The notes under the pieces were generated by a model that was given only the letters and a program-made list of their open reading frames with translations, did no database searches and was not told the DNA's origin. From Thioglobus_C sp964448305 (GTDB lineage: Bacteria; Pseudomonadota; Gammaproteobacteria; PS1; Pseudothioglobaceae), in NCBI GenBank assembly GCA_964448305.1, contig CAYUWB010000014.1:1-30327 (forward strand): DNA of 30,327 nt, given 5' to 3'. The first letter of the stretch is position 1. Each line of letters starts with the position of its first letter. Made by a program: the position numbers and the translations under genes. Of the stretch, positions 1 through 8,641 are shown in pieces.

Positions 1-17
1 AGGGCGAACTCTTTTTG

Positions 18-48
18 GATACTTTTTCTATTCGCTAGAAAAAGTATC
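18..48. repeat. Perfect intergenic palindrome (13-bp stem, 5-base loop)
   Basis: Bases 18-30 (GATACTTTTTCTA) are the exact reverse complement of bases 36-48, separated by the loop TTCGC. The flanks CTTTTTGG (11-18) and CCCCAAAG (52-59) also show partial complementarity, so the structure may extend. A 13-bp perfect stem in non-coding DNA is unlikely by chance. Its look (T-rich arm, short loop, intergenic position) is that of dispersed REP-like palindromes. Only one copy is present in this window, so dispersal is an inference. It could also act as a terminator for transcripts arriving from either side, but a clean T-run does not directly follow the stem. Confidence 0.6.
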
Positions 49-367
49 AAGCCCCAAAGAAAAATCTTTGATTTTTAAAAAGGGTTTAACCAAAAAATTT
101 AGCAAATTTTAAAAACGGCCAGTCAAAACACCAAACTAGCAATCAAATCCACTCAAAAACACCTGTTTACAAGCCGAAAATAGCCTATTTAAAGGGTTTT
201 CAATTGAAAGACAAGGGTTCACCTAAGTAAATACAAAAATTTAGCAAATAATTCAAATGGTGTATTTTTTTACTCTACAAGGCGAATTTAAAAACATTCG
301 ATTGAACATAGATAAAACTATGTGATTGAGAATATTTTTTTGGATTTAACGCAGTAGAATGGGAAAA
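49..367. other. AT-rich non-coding stretch downstream of trkH
   Basis: I see no credible gene here. Small structures are present: a 7-bp hairpin (AAAAATC 61-67, GATTTTT 71-77), a 6-bp hairpin (ACATAG 306-311, CTATGT 318-323) that could sit 3' of the trkH transcript but lacks a T-run, and a 15-base direct repeat AAAAATTTAGCAAAT at 94-108 and 235-249. The 9-mer AAAGGGTTT also occurs twice (80-88, 191-199) in the same order. In such AT-rich DNA these short repeats may be chance. The stretch may be a decayed gene or a spacer. Confidence 0.5.
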
Positions 368-1816
368 TTAAAAGCGCCAGAAAGCTTTATGAAGAAGCGC
401 CATCAACGTTAATATCTCCAAACGCCCAAGCAACATTGAAAAACTTAAAATCCATTTTGCTGAATCACTAATACCGCCATAATTAGCTGCAACTTCACCC
501 AAGCCCGGGCCAAGGTTATTAATACTGGCTGCGGTGGCAGAAAAAGCACTAACTTGATCTAAACCGGTAAACATTAGTGCGATTAAGATAATAATAAAAG
601 CAATCACATACAGTGAAAAGAAGCCCCAAACTGAAACCAAAGTACTCTCAGCGACACTACGCTGATTAAGCTTAATACTAATGTGTGCGTTTGGATGGAT
701 AAATTTTTTGATTTCTTTCATGGCTAATTTAAACATTAACAGTGCTCGTACTACTTTAATACCGCCACCCGTTGAACCTGCACAAGCACCAATAAAACTG
801 GCGAAAATTAATAACACTGGCAAGATAAATGGCCACTGCGAATAGTTGGTAGAGGAAAAACCAGTTGTTGTAGCAATAGAGACGGTTTGAAAAATGGCTT
901 GCCTGGCAGATTCACTCGCACTTGAATAATAACCACTTTCAAATAAAAACGTACCAATAACAACAGCGGTGACAAACAAAATAAACAAATAGGTTTTAAA
1001 CTCTGAATCTTGTGAATAAGTAAAGGCGTTTTTCTTTTGCCAAACAAAGAAATGCAAAGAAAAATTAACACCGGCTAAAAGCATAAACACAATGGCGACA
1101 CTTTCAATTGCGCCTGAATTAAAGTAGCCGATAGACGCGTCATGAGTAGAAAAACCACCAATCGCCACGGTGGAATAACTATGGCCAATTGCATCAAAGG
1201 CATCCATGCCTGCCAGGTAATAGCCCAGCGCACAAACAACAGTAAAACTGATATAAATTTTCCACAAGGCTTTGGCTGTTTGCGTGAGTTTTGGGGTGAG
1301 CCTTTCTTTAGAAATACCACTAGACTCTGCATGGTAAAGCTCCATACCGCCCACTCCCAGCATTGGTAATATTGCCACTGCTAAAACAATGATACCCATG
1401 CCACCAAGCCATTGGAGCTGCTGGCGATAATACAAAATTGCCCTAGGCAGATCATCCAAGCCCGCTAATACCGTAGCACCGGTTGTCGTTAGGCCTGACA
1501 TTGACTCAAAAAACGCATCACTAAATGACATTCTGAGTGATTCTGAAAGTAAAAATGGAATGGTTGCAAATAATGACAATACAAACCAAAAGCTAACCAC
1601 AACCAATACGCCTTCGCGAATCCTAAAGTCTTTTTTAGTGTTTCTAAATGGCAACCATAAAACAAAACCGCTCAGCAGGGTTAATGAAAAAGCTGAAATA
1701 AAAGACTGTGCTTCATTTTGTTGATAAATAAAATCAACCAACAATGGAGGCAGCTGTGTCAAACTAAACACCATCAGCAATAAGCCAATGGTTTTAAAAA
1801 CAATACTAAATTGCAT
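368..1816 (-). CDS. trkH: TrkH-type potassium uptake channel subunit
   Basis: Inner-membrane K+ translocating subunit of the Trk system, which works with the regulator TrkA encoded just upstream. The 482-residue length matches TrkH/TrkG. The four pore loops of the family are visible, each with its filter glycine: TTTGATV near residues 110-116, AIGGFSTHD near 218-226, ATTTGFSST near 315-323 and NNLGPGLGE near 433-441. Hydrophobic helices flank each loop. The ATG (1814-1816) follows a GGGTAG ribosome-binding-like sequence and lies 12 bases after the trkA stop, so the two are co-transcribed and probably translated in step. No clear intrinsic terminator follows the gene. Confidence 0.96.
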   Translation of the reverse strand: MQFSIVFKTIGLLLMVFSLTQLPPLLVDFIYQQNEAQSFISAFSLTLLSGFVLWLPFRNTKKDFRIREGVLVVVSFWFVLSLFATIPFLLSESLRMSFSDAFFESMSGLTTTGATVLAGLDDLPRAILYYRQQLQWLGGMGIIVLAVAILPMLGVGGMELYHAESSGISKERLTPKLTQTAKALWKIYISFTVVCALGYYLAGMDAFDAIGHSYSTVAIGGFSTHDASIGYFNSGAIESVAIVFMLLAGVNFSLHFFVWQKKNAFTYSQDSEFKTYLFILFVTAVVIGTFLFESGYYSSASESARQAIFQTVSIATTTGFSSTNYSQWPFILPVLLIFASFIGACAGSTGGGIKVVRALLMFKLAMKEIKKFIHPNAHISIKLNQRSVAESTLVSVWGFFSLYVIAFIIILIALMFTGLDQVSAFSATAASINNLGPGLGEVAANYGGISDSAKWILSFSMLLGRLEILTLMALLHKAFWRF

Positions 1817-1828
1817 GGCTACCCATTA

Positions 1829-3202
1829 TTAATCAAAATACCCTTCAAATAACGCCTCGACTTCGTGGATTTTACTCACATCACTGAGCACAATAAGCAC
1901 ATGGTCGCCCTCTTCAATCACCAGCTTTCTAGAGCCCATTATCACTTCATCATTTCTGACGATTGAGCCAACAACCACACCATCTGGCAGGTTAATTTCT
2001 TCAATGGTTTTACCCACAACATCAGAATGCGTCTCGTCACCATGAACAATCACCTCAATCGCCTCAGATTTACCTTGGCGCAAAGAGTGCACCATCATCG
2101 TATCACCTCTACGAATATGCGCCAAAATACCACTGGTGGTGATTTGGTCGGGTGAAATCACCATATCGACATCTTCACTTTGCTCAGCTAGATCTTCATA
2201 AACGTTGCGCTTAACTAAGGCAATAGATTTGTGTGCACCTAGGCGTTTGGCCAAAATAGAGACAATCACATTAATTTCATCGGAGTCTGTGAGTGCTAAA
2301 AATAAATCAGTACTCTCAATACCTTCTTCCAACAGCAATTCTTCATCAGAAGCATTACCACGTAAAACCAACGTATCTTCAAGTTGTTCTGCAATTTCAA
2401 TGACACGCTCTTGATTTAGCTCAATAATACGAACGCGGTGATTTTTTTCCAAATGTTTAGCCAAGCTAAGGCCAATATGTCCGCCGCCAGCAATTATGAT
2501 ATTTTTATAAGCTTTATCCAGTCGTCTAAATTCTTTTAAAACTTTTGATACGCTTTCTTTTTTAGTCACAAAATACACACGATCGCCATCTTTAATCACG
2601 GTATCACCATAAGCTGGAATCGCCCTGCCGTTACGATATAGACTCACAATACGCATACGTGTTTTTGGTAAGTGCTCGTGTAATTCTTTAATGGGGTGAC
2701 CAACAATCGGTGTGCCTGCATAAGCGCGAGTTTCTACCAACTGCACCAAACCGTTTTCAAATTCAAATACTTGCTCTGCACCGGGCTCTTCAACAACACG
2801 CTTAATGTAATCAGTAACCAAACCCTCAGGAGTAATAACAAAATCAATTGGGATGGCGTCATCAGCAAACAACTCCTTGCGATGCAGATATTCAGCTGTA
2901 CGAACGCGTGCCACTTTTTTATCCACCTGATACAGCGTATGCGCCATCTGACAAGCCAGCATATTACCTTCGTCAGATTTGGTAACAGCAATCACCATAT
3001 CCATTTTTTTAATACCAGCCTCTTCCAAAATATTTGGGTAGGAAGCATGCCCACAAACAGTTTTGATATCTAAATGACGCTGCAAAGAAGCCAAGTTAGT
3101 CTCGTCTTTATCAACAATAGTAATGTCATTTTCATCATCAGAGCCAAGATATTTAGCCAATGATGATCCAACTTGCCCTGCACCCAAGATTAAGATTTTC
3201 AT
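1829..3202 (-). CDS. trkA: TrkA, cytoplasmic NAD-binding regulator of Trk K+ uptake
   Basis: Peripheral RCK protein that gates TrkH in response to bound nucleotides. The 457 residues show the full-length duplicated layout: a first Rossmann fold with GAGQVG at 7-12, a first TrkA_C domain near 140-220, a second Rossmann fold starting at about residue 234 with GGGHIG, and a second TrkA_C domain to the end. The start codon overlaps the ntrX stop in an ATGA junction (3199-3202), a strong sign of translational coupling. Position between ntrX and trkH resembles the ntrYX-trkA order known from alphaproteobacteria, and suggests that the two-component system controls or senses K+ or cell envelope state. 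Confidence 0.97.
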   Translation of the reverse strand: MKILILGAGQVGSSLAKYLGSDDENDITIVDKDETNLASLQRHLDIKTVCGHASYPNILEEAGIKKMDMVIAVTKSDEGNMLACQMAHTLYQVDKKVARVRTAEYLHRKELFADDAIPIDFVITPEGLVTDYIKRVVEEPGAEQVFEFENGLVQLVETRAYAGTPIVGHPIKELHEHLPKTRMRIVSLYRNGRAIPAYGDTVIKDGDRVYFVTKKESVSKVLKEFRRLDKAYKNIIIAGGGHIGLSLAKHLEKNHRVRIIELNQERVIEIAEQLEDTLVLRGNASDEELLLEEGIESTDLFLALTDSDEINVIVSILAKRLGAHKSIALVKRNVYEDLAEQSEDVDMVISPDQITTSGILAHIRRGDTMMVHSLRQGKSEAIEVIVHGDETHSDVVGKTIEEINLPDGVVVGSIVRNDEVIMGSRKLVIEEGDHVLIVLSDVSKIHEVEALFEGYFD

Positions 3203-3759
3203 TTCTTATCAATCCCCAAATCTTTTAATTTACGATACAACGTTGTGCGTTCCAAACCTGCTAGTTCAGCTACTTTAGCGATATTATTATTGTTTTCTTC
3301 TAAATGGTGTTTGAAATATTGAGATTCAAAAATATTCCTAGCTGCTTTTAATGGTAAGTCAAAATCAATACCGCTGATTTTCTGCTCTGGCGTGGTAGCT
3401 TGCTCAGATAAGAGTCTGCGTACCGATGGCAAAATATCGTGCAAAGGTTTTTTCAAAAAATCAACCGCACCCATCCGAATGGCTTTTACTACGTCTTGAT
3501 GTTCAGCGTGGCCAGACATCATTACCACTGGTGTTGAAAAACCTTCACTCATCCATTCTTCTAACAAAGACATGCCGTCTTGACCTGGCATCCAAACATC
3601 CATCATCACCAAATCAAATGTTTGGTCTTTGATAATGGCTTTAGCTTGGGCTGCATCAGCTGCCAAAACCACATTGTAATCTACATCTTCTAAAGTATCT
3701 TTTATACTTTCTGTGTTAATGCTTTCATCGTCAATAATAAGGATATTACCAATATTCAT
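3199..3759 (-). CDS. Short NtrX-like response regulator (REC plus Fis-type HTH, no AAA+ domain)
   Basis: A receiver domain fills about residues 1-120: acidic pocket D10/D11, phospho-acceptor D54 in MMDVWMPG, S82 in MMSGHAE, and K104. A Fis-type helix-turn-helix fills about 150-186 (NIAKVAELAGLERTTLYRK). True NtrX/NtrC proteins have a sigma-54-interacting AAA+ ATPase of about 230 residues between these parts; here only a linker of about 30 residues is present. The tail (LERTTLYRKLKDLGI) resembles the end of NtrX, while the overall build is like RegA/PrrA/ActR. I chose the ATG at 3759 (186 aa) because AGGAG lies 5 bases upstream; a longer GTG start at 3780 would sit inside the last codons of ntrY. 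It likely works without sigma-54, as an ordinary DNA-binding regulator phosphorylated by the adjacent NtrY. Confidence 0.9.
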   Translation of the reverse strand: MNIGNILIIDDESINTESIKDTLEDVDYNVVLAADAAQAKAIIKDQTFDLVMMDVWMPGQDGMSLLEEWMSEGFSTPVVMMSGHAEHQDVVKAIRMGAVDFLKKPLHDILPSVRRLLSEQATTPEQKISGIDFDLPLKAARNIFESQYFKHHLEENNNNIAKVAELAGLERTTLYRKLKDLGIDKK

Positions 3760-3761
3760 AC

Positions 3762-5930
3762 TTACTCCTGCTTTACACACTCAAATTCAATGGTAACAAT
3801 AGCACCATTTGGCTCTACATTGCCAGCAAAAATTCTTGCGTCGTGTTGTTCAATAATATTTTGCACAATGGCCATACCCAATCCGCTACCTTTAACTTTA
3901 GTGGTGACATATGGCTCAAATACGCGCTCGATCACTTCCTCATCAAAACCATCGCCATCATCTTTAACACTTAAGCGCACTATACGCTCGTCATCTAGGT
4001 ATTGGGTGGTAATATTAACAGTCAAATCACGGCCTTCTTCGACTGATTCAGCTGCATTTTTCACCAAATTAATCAACACTCTAGAAATACTGTTAGCATC
4101 TAAAAGTAATTCCGGCACATCGCCTGCAAGGTCAAATTCGATGGTGATGTTACTTTGCGCATCATAAAGCGCAATAGACTGATTAATCAATGTATTGAGA
4201 TCGGTTGGATTGCGCTCTATTTGCGGCGTATTAGCATAATCCGCAAAGGCGCTGACCATCGCATCCATCGACTTTACTTGATCAATAATCACAGTCGTGG
4301 TTTTATCAATAATTTTCAAATCCTTGTCTTTGAGTTTTTCTAAAAAATTATTTCTAAGACGTTGAGCTGATAATAAAATCGGCGTTAGTGGGTTTTTAAT
4401 CTCATGTGCCATGCGCACTGCCACCTCGCCCCAAGCGGCTTTTTTCTGTGCTCTGTTCAATCTTGAAATATCTTTAATAATAATCACATAGCCTAACGCC
4501 TGATCGCTAGTATCAAGTAATGCACCTTGACAAGACAATAAAACATGTCGGTCTGGCAAAGTCAGCTCAATCTCTTCACTCCATTCACCTGGTTCTTGCT
4601 CAAAGCGCTCTTGTGCCATTGAAAATAGTGGCTCTAGATAAGTGTGTTTTTCTGAAATTTTTTGACAAAAACCACCAACAAATTGTTGCTCATCATCAAT
4701 GGCTAATATCTTGCCAATCATTGGGTTAATGAGCTGAATATTGCGGTCTTTATCTAGCCCAATCACACCAAAAGAGTATTTCAAGATAGTTTCTAAGTAC
4801 AAGTTGTGTGTATCTAAACCTTGTCTTGAAGTTTTAATTTGCCTAGACATTTCATTAAACTGGCCAATTAACTCGCGCATATCCTTGCTTTCTTCCTGAT
4901 TGTGCACCAAGACATCATAATTACCTTTGGCGATCTCTTTTGAAGCGACCGACAAGTTGTGCATTGGGCGCATAAGCTGGTCAATCATTCTAAAAACGAT
5001 GAGTAAGACACTAAGAATGGTTAATAAAACTGTTGAAGAGAAATCTAATAAAAAATTCTTTTGTGTGAGCGAGGTATTAACATCAAATTTAATTGCATTG
5101 GCGTAATTATAAAAACCTTTTACCTGGCCTAAAAAGCTTAACAAATTAGGGTCAGTTGCGTACACAGCAACAATTTTCATGTATTGTTTAAGTGGTCTTT
5201 TGGTTAAGTGTCGTGTTGACATCTGAACTTGGAATAGTTTAGAGCCCTCATCCTCAAACATAACAAAAGGCTGGATGTCTGCTAATGGCTGATTGTCTTC
5301 AACAACACAAACCTGGTTTTCTTTGCTTCTTGCAATTACTTCATCTTTTTCATTCGTTAGTTCAATATAACAAGCCCATTTATCCTCCACCAAACCTTGG
5401 ACAAAAATTTGCATAATGTTTTTATAGTCTTGCTCATCTTTTTTATACTTTGAATAATTATCAATTTGTTGCAACAAAATTTCAGTGTGATCAAAATAAC
5501 GATCGTTTCTAACCACTTGTACACCTTGGTACAAGGCATCTACTTGGTTAAGGAAAACTTTGTTAAAGTTATTGTAAGTGTGTTGAGAGCGATTAACATT
5601 GTCTTGAATGGTTTGAAACGAAAACAGATAAAAAGACAACACCGGCACAATCACCAATAGTGGAATAATCTTAACAAAAGACCAGGTAAATTGGGTACCA
5701 ATCACGCCATCTTTGTTGTTCTTTTTTAGCTTGGAAACAGCGCAAACAATATAATAGCCGGCAACCAGACACATAACCAAATTATAAGAAGCCAGCACCC
5801 ACCACCAGTCTTCAATCAAATGCGGGTTTAGGCCCATATAAGACAAACCGCCGAGCGATATTAAGAAAACAGCTGACCAAAACCATTTATTAGGCATTTT
5901 CTTTAACGAAAAATCCTGCTTAAAAATCAT
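3762..5930 (-). CDS. ntrY: NtrY-like membrane sensor histidine kinase
   Basis: Sensor kinase of 722 residues. Three hydrophobic segments near the N-terminus (about 17-34, 44-66, 86-105) are followed by a large probably periplasmic sensor region (about 106-295), a further membrane helix (about 296-315), a HAMP linker (about 316-370), a PAS domain (about 375-490) and a kinase core. The H-box has the phospho-acceptor H509 in RMAHEIKNPLTP. The N-box (N621/N625), G1 (DDGDGF 657-662), F-box (FEPYVTTK) and G2 (GSGLGMAI 681-688) are all present, so it should be active. The layout with an extracytoplasmic domain plus HAMP-PAS-kinase is that of NtrY. It is the first gene of the ntrY-ntrX-trkA-trkH operon. 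The start at 5930 has no strong ribosome site; M12 is an alternative. Confidence 0.93.
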   Translation of the reverse strand: MIFKQDFSLKKMPNKWFWSAVFLISLGGLSYMGLNPHLIEDWWWVLASYNLVMCLVAGYYIVCAVSKLKKNNKDGVIGTQFTWSFVKIIPLLVIVPVLSFYLFSFQTIQDNVNRSQHTYNNFNKVFLNQVDALYQGVQVVRNDRYFDHTEILLQQIDNYSKYKKDEQDYKNIMQIFVQGLVEDKWACYIELTNEKDEVIARSKENQVCVVEDNQPLADIQPFVMFEDEGSKLFQVQMSTRHLTKRPLKQYMKIVAVYATDPNLLSFLGQVKGFYNYANAIKFDVNTSLTQKNFLLDFSSTVLLTILSVLLIVFRMIDQLMRPMHNLSVASKEIAKGNYDVLVHNQEESKDMRELIGQFNEMSRQIKTSRQGLDTHNLYLETILKYSFGVIGLDKDRNIQLINPMIGKILAIDDEQQFVGGFCQKISEKHTYLEPLFSMAQERFEQEPGEWSEEIELTLPDRHVLLSCQGALLDTSDQALGYVIIIKDISRLNRAQKKAAWGEVAVRMAHEIKNPLTPILLSAQRLRNNFLEKLKDKDLKIIDKTTTVIIDQVKSMDAMVSAFADYANTPQIERNPTDLNTLINQSIALYDAQSNITIEFDLAGDVPELLLDANSISRVLINLVKNAAESVEEGRDLTVNITTQYLDDERIVRLSVKDDGDGFDEEVIERVFEPYVTTKVKGSGLGMAIVQNIIEQHDARIFAGNVEPNGAIVTIEFECVKQE
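3765..3769 (-). promoter_or_regulatory. Shine-Dalgarno site that sets the ntrX start
   Basis: AGGAG on the minus strand lies 5 bases before the ATG at 3759 and inside the last codons of ntrY (its final residues K-Q-E are encoded by this sequence). It favours the 186-residue product over a GTG start six codons earlier and implies coupled translation of ntrY and ntrX. Confidence 0.75.
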
Positions 5931-6016
5931 GTTTTATCTATTGTTATCCATATTTTCTGGGCTGATTATCTCATAAAAAAACCAGTGTTATACTTAATTG
6001 TTGCTAAAATACAACA
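5931..6016. promoter_or_regulatory. Divergent promoter region between ntrY and rnd
   Basis: Rightward, TATACT (5989-5994) is a plausible -10 for rnd, with a weak TTATCT -35 at 5966-5971 and 17-base spacing; transcription would begin near 6001, leaving a leader of only about 16 bases. Leftward, GATAAT (5970-5965 on the minus strand) preceded by TGA looks like an extended -10 for the ntrY operon. The two candidate elements overlap around 5965-5971, so the promoters may compete. These are motif guesses. Confidence 0.4.
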
Positions 6017-7054
6017 ATGATACAAACACAAGCACAACTGCGCGATTTTATGAGCGCTATTCAAGGCGAAACCAAACTTGCAATCGACACAGAATTTAAA
6101 CGTGTTAATACTTATTATCCCGTGCTGTGCTTGGTGCAGATCGCCACCAAAAGCGCTACCGATTGCATTGATGTTTTAGCACTTGATGATCTTGAGCCTT
6201 TATTTGACAAACTCTACCAAGATAACTCTGTTTGGATTGTGCACTCTGCACGCCAAGACATTGAAGCTTTATATTGTCTTTCAAAACGACTACCCAAGCA
6301 ATTATTCGATACACAAATTGCCGCTAGCTTGTTAAATCATCCAATGCAAGTTTCTTATCAAGCACTGACTGAAGTCTTGCAAAATGTTTATTTGGAAAAA
6401 GCTTATACACGGCTTGACTGGACCACGCGCCCACTACCCAAAGGGGCGATTGAATATGCACTAGACGATGTGCGCTATTTGCTAAAAAATTACCATCAAT
6501 TGCAAGCGCAATTACAAACTGAAAACAAATTAGATTGGATTACTGAAGAAGCCCAAGTTTTGCTGGATATCGATTTATATTTACCACCGATTGATCAGGC
6601 TTGGGGTCGAGTTAAAGGCTTGTCACGAATTAATAAAAATGCGCACAACTTGGCAGTACAATTAGCCGCCTGGCGAGAACATCGAGCGCAAGTTAGCAAC
6701 AAACCACGTAAATGGATACTGGCAGATGATCAGTTAATTGCTTACGCGTTAGGCAAAGAAAAGCTATCTGGGAAAATACAAAAAAGTTTTGATGATTTTT
6801 TAAGCAAACATTCTAATATTCAAAACATTGAAATTAGTATTGACAAAAACAAGCCACCAACAAAAACTGAAAAAGCACAAAAAGTCGTTTTACAAAAACT
6901 CATCCAAGAAAAAGCAAATCAGTATAATTTGGCTATAGAAGTGATGGCCAGTAGCAAGTCGTTACTCAAATATATTCGCGGCGATCGATCGGTTATGTTT
7001 TGCCAAGGTTGGCGTTATCATCTATTACAAGAGGAATTAGAAAATGCAAAATAG
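6017..7054 (+). CDS. rnd: Ribonuclease D
   Basis: 3'-5' exoribonuclease that trims tRNA precursors and other small RNAs in the cytoplasm. The DEDDy catalytic residues are all visible: D24 and E26 in AIDTEF, D81 in SARQDIEAL, and Y147/D151 in YALDDVRYLL. An HRDC domain follows (about 200-280; RAQVSNKPRKWILADDQL). At 345 residues it is slightly shorter than the E. coli enzyme (about 375), with a less conserved lysine-rich C-terminal part. It is first in a plus-strand group with ppa, whose start lies inside its last codons (11-base overlap). Confidence 0.95.
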   Translation: MIQTQAQLRDFMSAIQGETKLAIDTEFKRVNTYYPVLCLVQIATKSATDCIDVLALDDLEPLFDKLYQDNSVWIVHSARQDIEALYCLSKRLPKQLFDTQIAASLLNHPMQVSYQALTEVLQNVYLEKAYTRLDWTTRPLPKGAIEYALDDVRYLLKNYHQLQAQLQTENKLDWITEEAQVLLDIDLYLPPIDQAWGRVKGLSRINKNAHNLAVQLAAWREHRAQVSNKPRKWILADDQLIAYALGKEKLSGKIQKSFDDFLSKHSNIQNIEISIDKNKPPTKTEKAQKVVLQKLIQEKANQYNLAIEVMASSKSLLKYIRGDRSVMFCQGWRYHLLQEELENAK

Positions 7055-7574
7055 TTTAAAACCAGTATCAGCAGGCAACTTGCCTGAAGAAGTTAACGTT
7101 ATTATTGAAATTCCAGCTAACTCATCACCAGTTAAATATGAAATTGATAAAGACACCGGCGCTATGTTTGTCGATCGCTTTATCTCTACCCCGATGTTCT
7201 ATCCTTGTAATTATGGTTTTGTGCCAGAAACATTAGCCGATGACGGCGATCCGGCTGATGTCTTGGTTATTACACCTTACCCTCTCATTCACGATTCAGT
7301 TATTACTGCCCGCCCAATTGGTGTTTTGCGTATGACTGATGAAGCTGGCAAAGATGCAAAAATCCTTGCTGTACCAACTGACAAGCTATGTAAATCCTAT
7401 CATGAAATCAAAGGTATTGACGATGTTGGTGCAACGCTCAAAGATCAAATCGAGCACTTCTTTACTTATTACAAAGACCTTGACGAAGGCAAATGGGTAA
7501 AAATCGATGGTTGGGGTGACGCTGAGGAGGCCAAAAAAGAATTACAAGATTCTTTTGATGCCTATCAAAAATAG
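7044..7574 (+). CDS. ppa: Family I inorganic pyrophosphatase
   Basis: Hydrolyses pyrophosphate to two phosphates in the cytoplasm, pulling biosynthetic reactions forward. The 176-residue length matches the compact bacterial hexameric type. The metal-binding signature is intact (DDGDPADVLV), with the three aspartates at D67, D69 and D72; the family's conserved Y-x-x-N-Y-G-F segment is present as YPCNYGFVP (53-61). The ATG at 7044 overlaps the end of rnd by 11 bases, with AAGAGG about 8-9 bases upstream as the ribosome site. Confidence 0.97.
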   Translation: MQNSLKPVSAGNLPEEVNVIIEIPANSSPVKYEIDKDTGAMFVDRFISTPMFYPCNYGFVPETLADDGDPADVLVITPYPLIHDSVITARPIGVLRMTDEAGKDAKILAVPTDKLCKSYHEIKGIDDVGATLKDQIEHFFTYYKDLDEGKWVKIDGWGDAEEAKKELQDSFDAYQK

Positions 7575-7577
7575 CCT

Positions 7578-8150
7578 TTGGCCAACAGCAACAGCTTTCA
7601 AATTATTGGTGGTGAGTATCGGGGCAGAAAGTTCAACTTTCCCGATGCTAACGGCCTAAGACCTACACCAGGCAAGGTTCGTGAAACCTTGTTCAATTGG
7701 ATTCAGTTTGAATCTGTTAATAAAACCTATCTAGATTTATTTGCTGGCAGTGGGTCGCTCAGTTTTGAAGCGCTTTCCCGTGGTGCCAAACAAGTAGTTG
7801 GCATTGAAAACAATCCTAATACCTATCAAAATTTAGAAAAAAATCGGAAATTATTAAAATCAGACAAAATCGAGTTTTTAAATCAAGATGCGTTGGTTTT
7901 TTTGTCCACCAAAAGCCATCAATTTTATGATTTTGTCTTACTTGACCCGCCTTTTAATAAAAATATCCTCTCAAAAGCCTTAAAATCACTCTCAAAAGGC
8001 GAATTTGTCGCCTCAGGAAGCAAAATCTATATAGAATCTGAATTTGAAATAACCGATATTTTTTTAAAAGAGAATTTTTCGGAAAAAATCAAAATCAACA
8101 AACAAAAACAATCTGGCGCGGTTAATTACTGTTTATTAGAAATCTTATGA
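7578..8150 (+). CDS. rsmD: 16S rRNA (guanine-966-N2)-methyltransferase RsmD
   Basis: SAM-dependent enzyme that methylates G966 of 16S rRNA during 30S assembly. The family N-terminus IIGGEYRGRKF (9-19) and LRPTPGKVRETLFNW are present, followed by the SAM-binding motif DLFAGSGSLSFEA (53-65) and the catalytic DPPF motif (123-126). The start is TTG at 7578: the conserved N-terminus begins only a few codons later, no in-frame ATG lies between, and ppa ends at 7574. No good ribosome site is seen, so translation may depend on coupling to ppa. The end overlaps the coaD start as ATGA, the usual rsmD-coaD pairing. Confidence 0.95.
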   Translation: MANSNSFQIIGGEYRGRKFNFPDANGLRPTPGKVRETLFNWIQFESVNKTYLDLFAGSGSLSFEALSRGAKQVVGIENNPNTYQNLEKNRKLLKSDKIEFLNQDALVFLSTKSHQFYDFVLLDPPFNKNILSKALKSLSKGEFVASGSKIYIESEFEITDIFLKENFSEKIKINKQKQSGAVNYCLLEIL

Positions 8151-8623
8151 AGAAAATTGCAATTTATCCAGGGTCATTTGATCCTATCACCAATGGCCAT
8201 ATTGATTTAATTCATCGTGCTAGCAAGTTGTTCGACAAGGTAATTGTTGGCATTACCCAAAATAGTAAAAAAGCTTCATTCCTGAGTATTGATGAGCGAA
8301 TTGATGCAGCCAAAACAGCACTTAAAGTAATTGATAATATTGAAGTACTAAGCTTTGACACACTGTTGGTTGATTTTGCCAATAAACAAAATGCACAAGT
8401 GATCTTGCGTGGTCTGCGTGCGGTTAGTGACTTTGAATATGAGTTTCAACTCTCAGGTATGAACAAACACCTTAACTCCAACATTGAAACCTTGTTTATG
8501 ACCCCTGCTGAACAATACGCTAACATTTCATCTTCACTGGTGCGTGAAATCCTTTCACTCGGTGGCGACATTAGTATGTTTGTACCCAAATCAGTTGAAT
8601 CCTTATTAAAAACGAAACTATAA
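8147..8623 (+). CDS. coaD: Phosphopantetheine adenylyltransferase
   Basis: Transfers AMP from ATP to 4'-phosphopantetheine, giving dephospho-CoA, the penultimate step of CoA synthesis. The 158-residue length is typical. The nucleotidyltransferase signature YPGSFDPITNGHIDLI (7-22, with catalytic H18 in the T/N-G-H box) and the distal ISSSLVREI motif (about 127-135) are both present. Start and rsmD stop overlap by four bases. coaX, another CoA-pathway gene (pantothenate kinase), lies elsewhere in the window at 27668-28357. Confidence 0.97.
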   Translation: MKKIAIYPGSFDPITNGHIDLIHRASKLFDKVIVGITQNSKKASFLSIDERIDAAKTALKVIDNIEVLSFDTLLVDFANKQNAQVILRGLRAVSDFEYEFQLSGMNKHLNSNIETLFMTPAEQYANISSSLVREILSLGGDISMFVPKSVESLLKTKL

Positions 8624-8641
8624 ATATTTTTGCATTAATTC

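Noticed and set aside
94..249. Pair of direct repeats (15 and 9 bases) in the first intergenic stretch
   Set aside because: AT-rich and short; two copies are not enough to call a repeat array or attachment site.
2696..3073. 125-codon frame on the plus strand within trkA
   Set aside because: Shadow of the well-supported trkA gene; His/Phe/Asn-rich sequence with no recognisable domain.
3199..3780. Longer GTG-start version of the ntrX-like gene (193 residues)
   Set aside because: The GTG lies within the end of ntrY without a ribosome site, while AGGAG sits 5 bases before the ATG at 3759.
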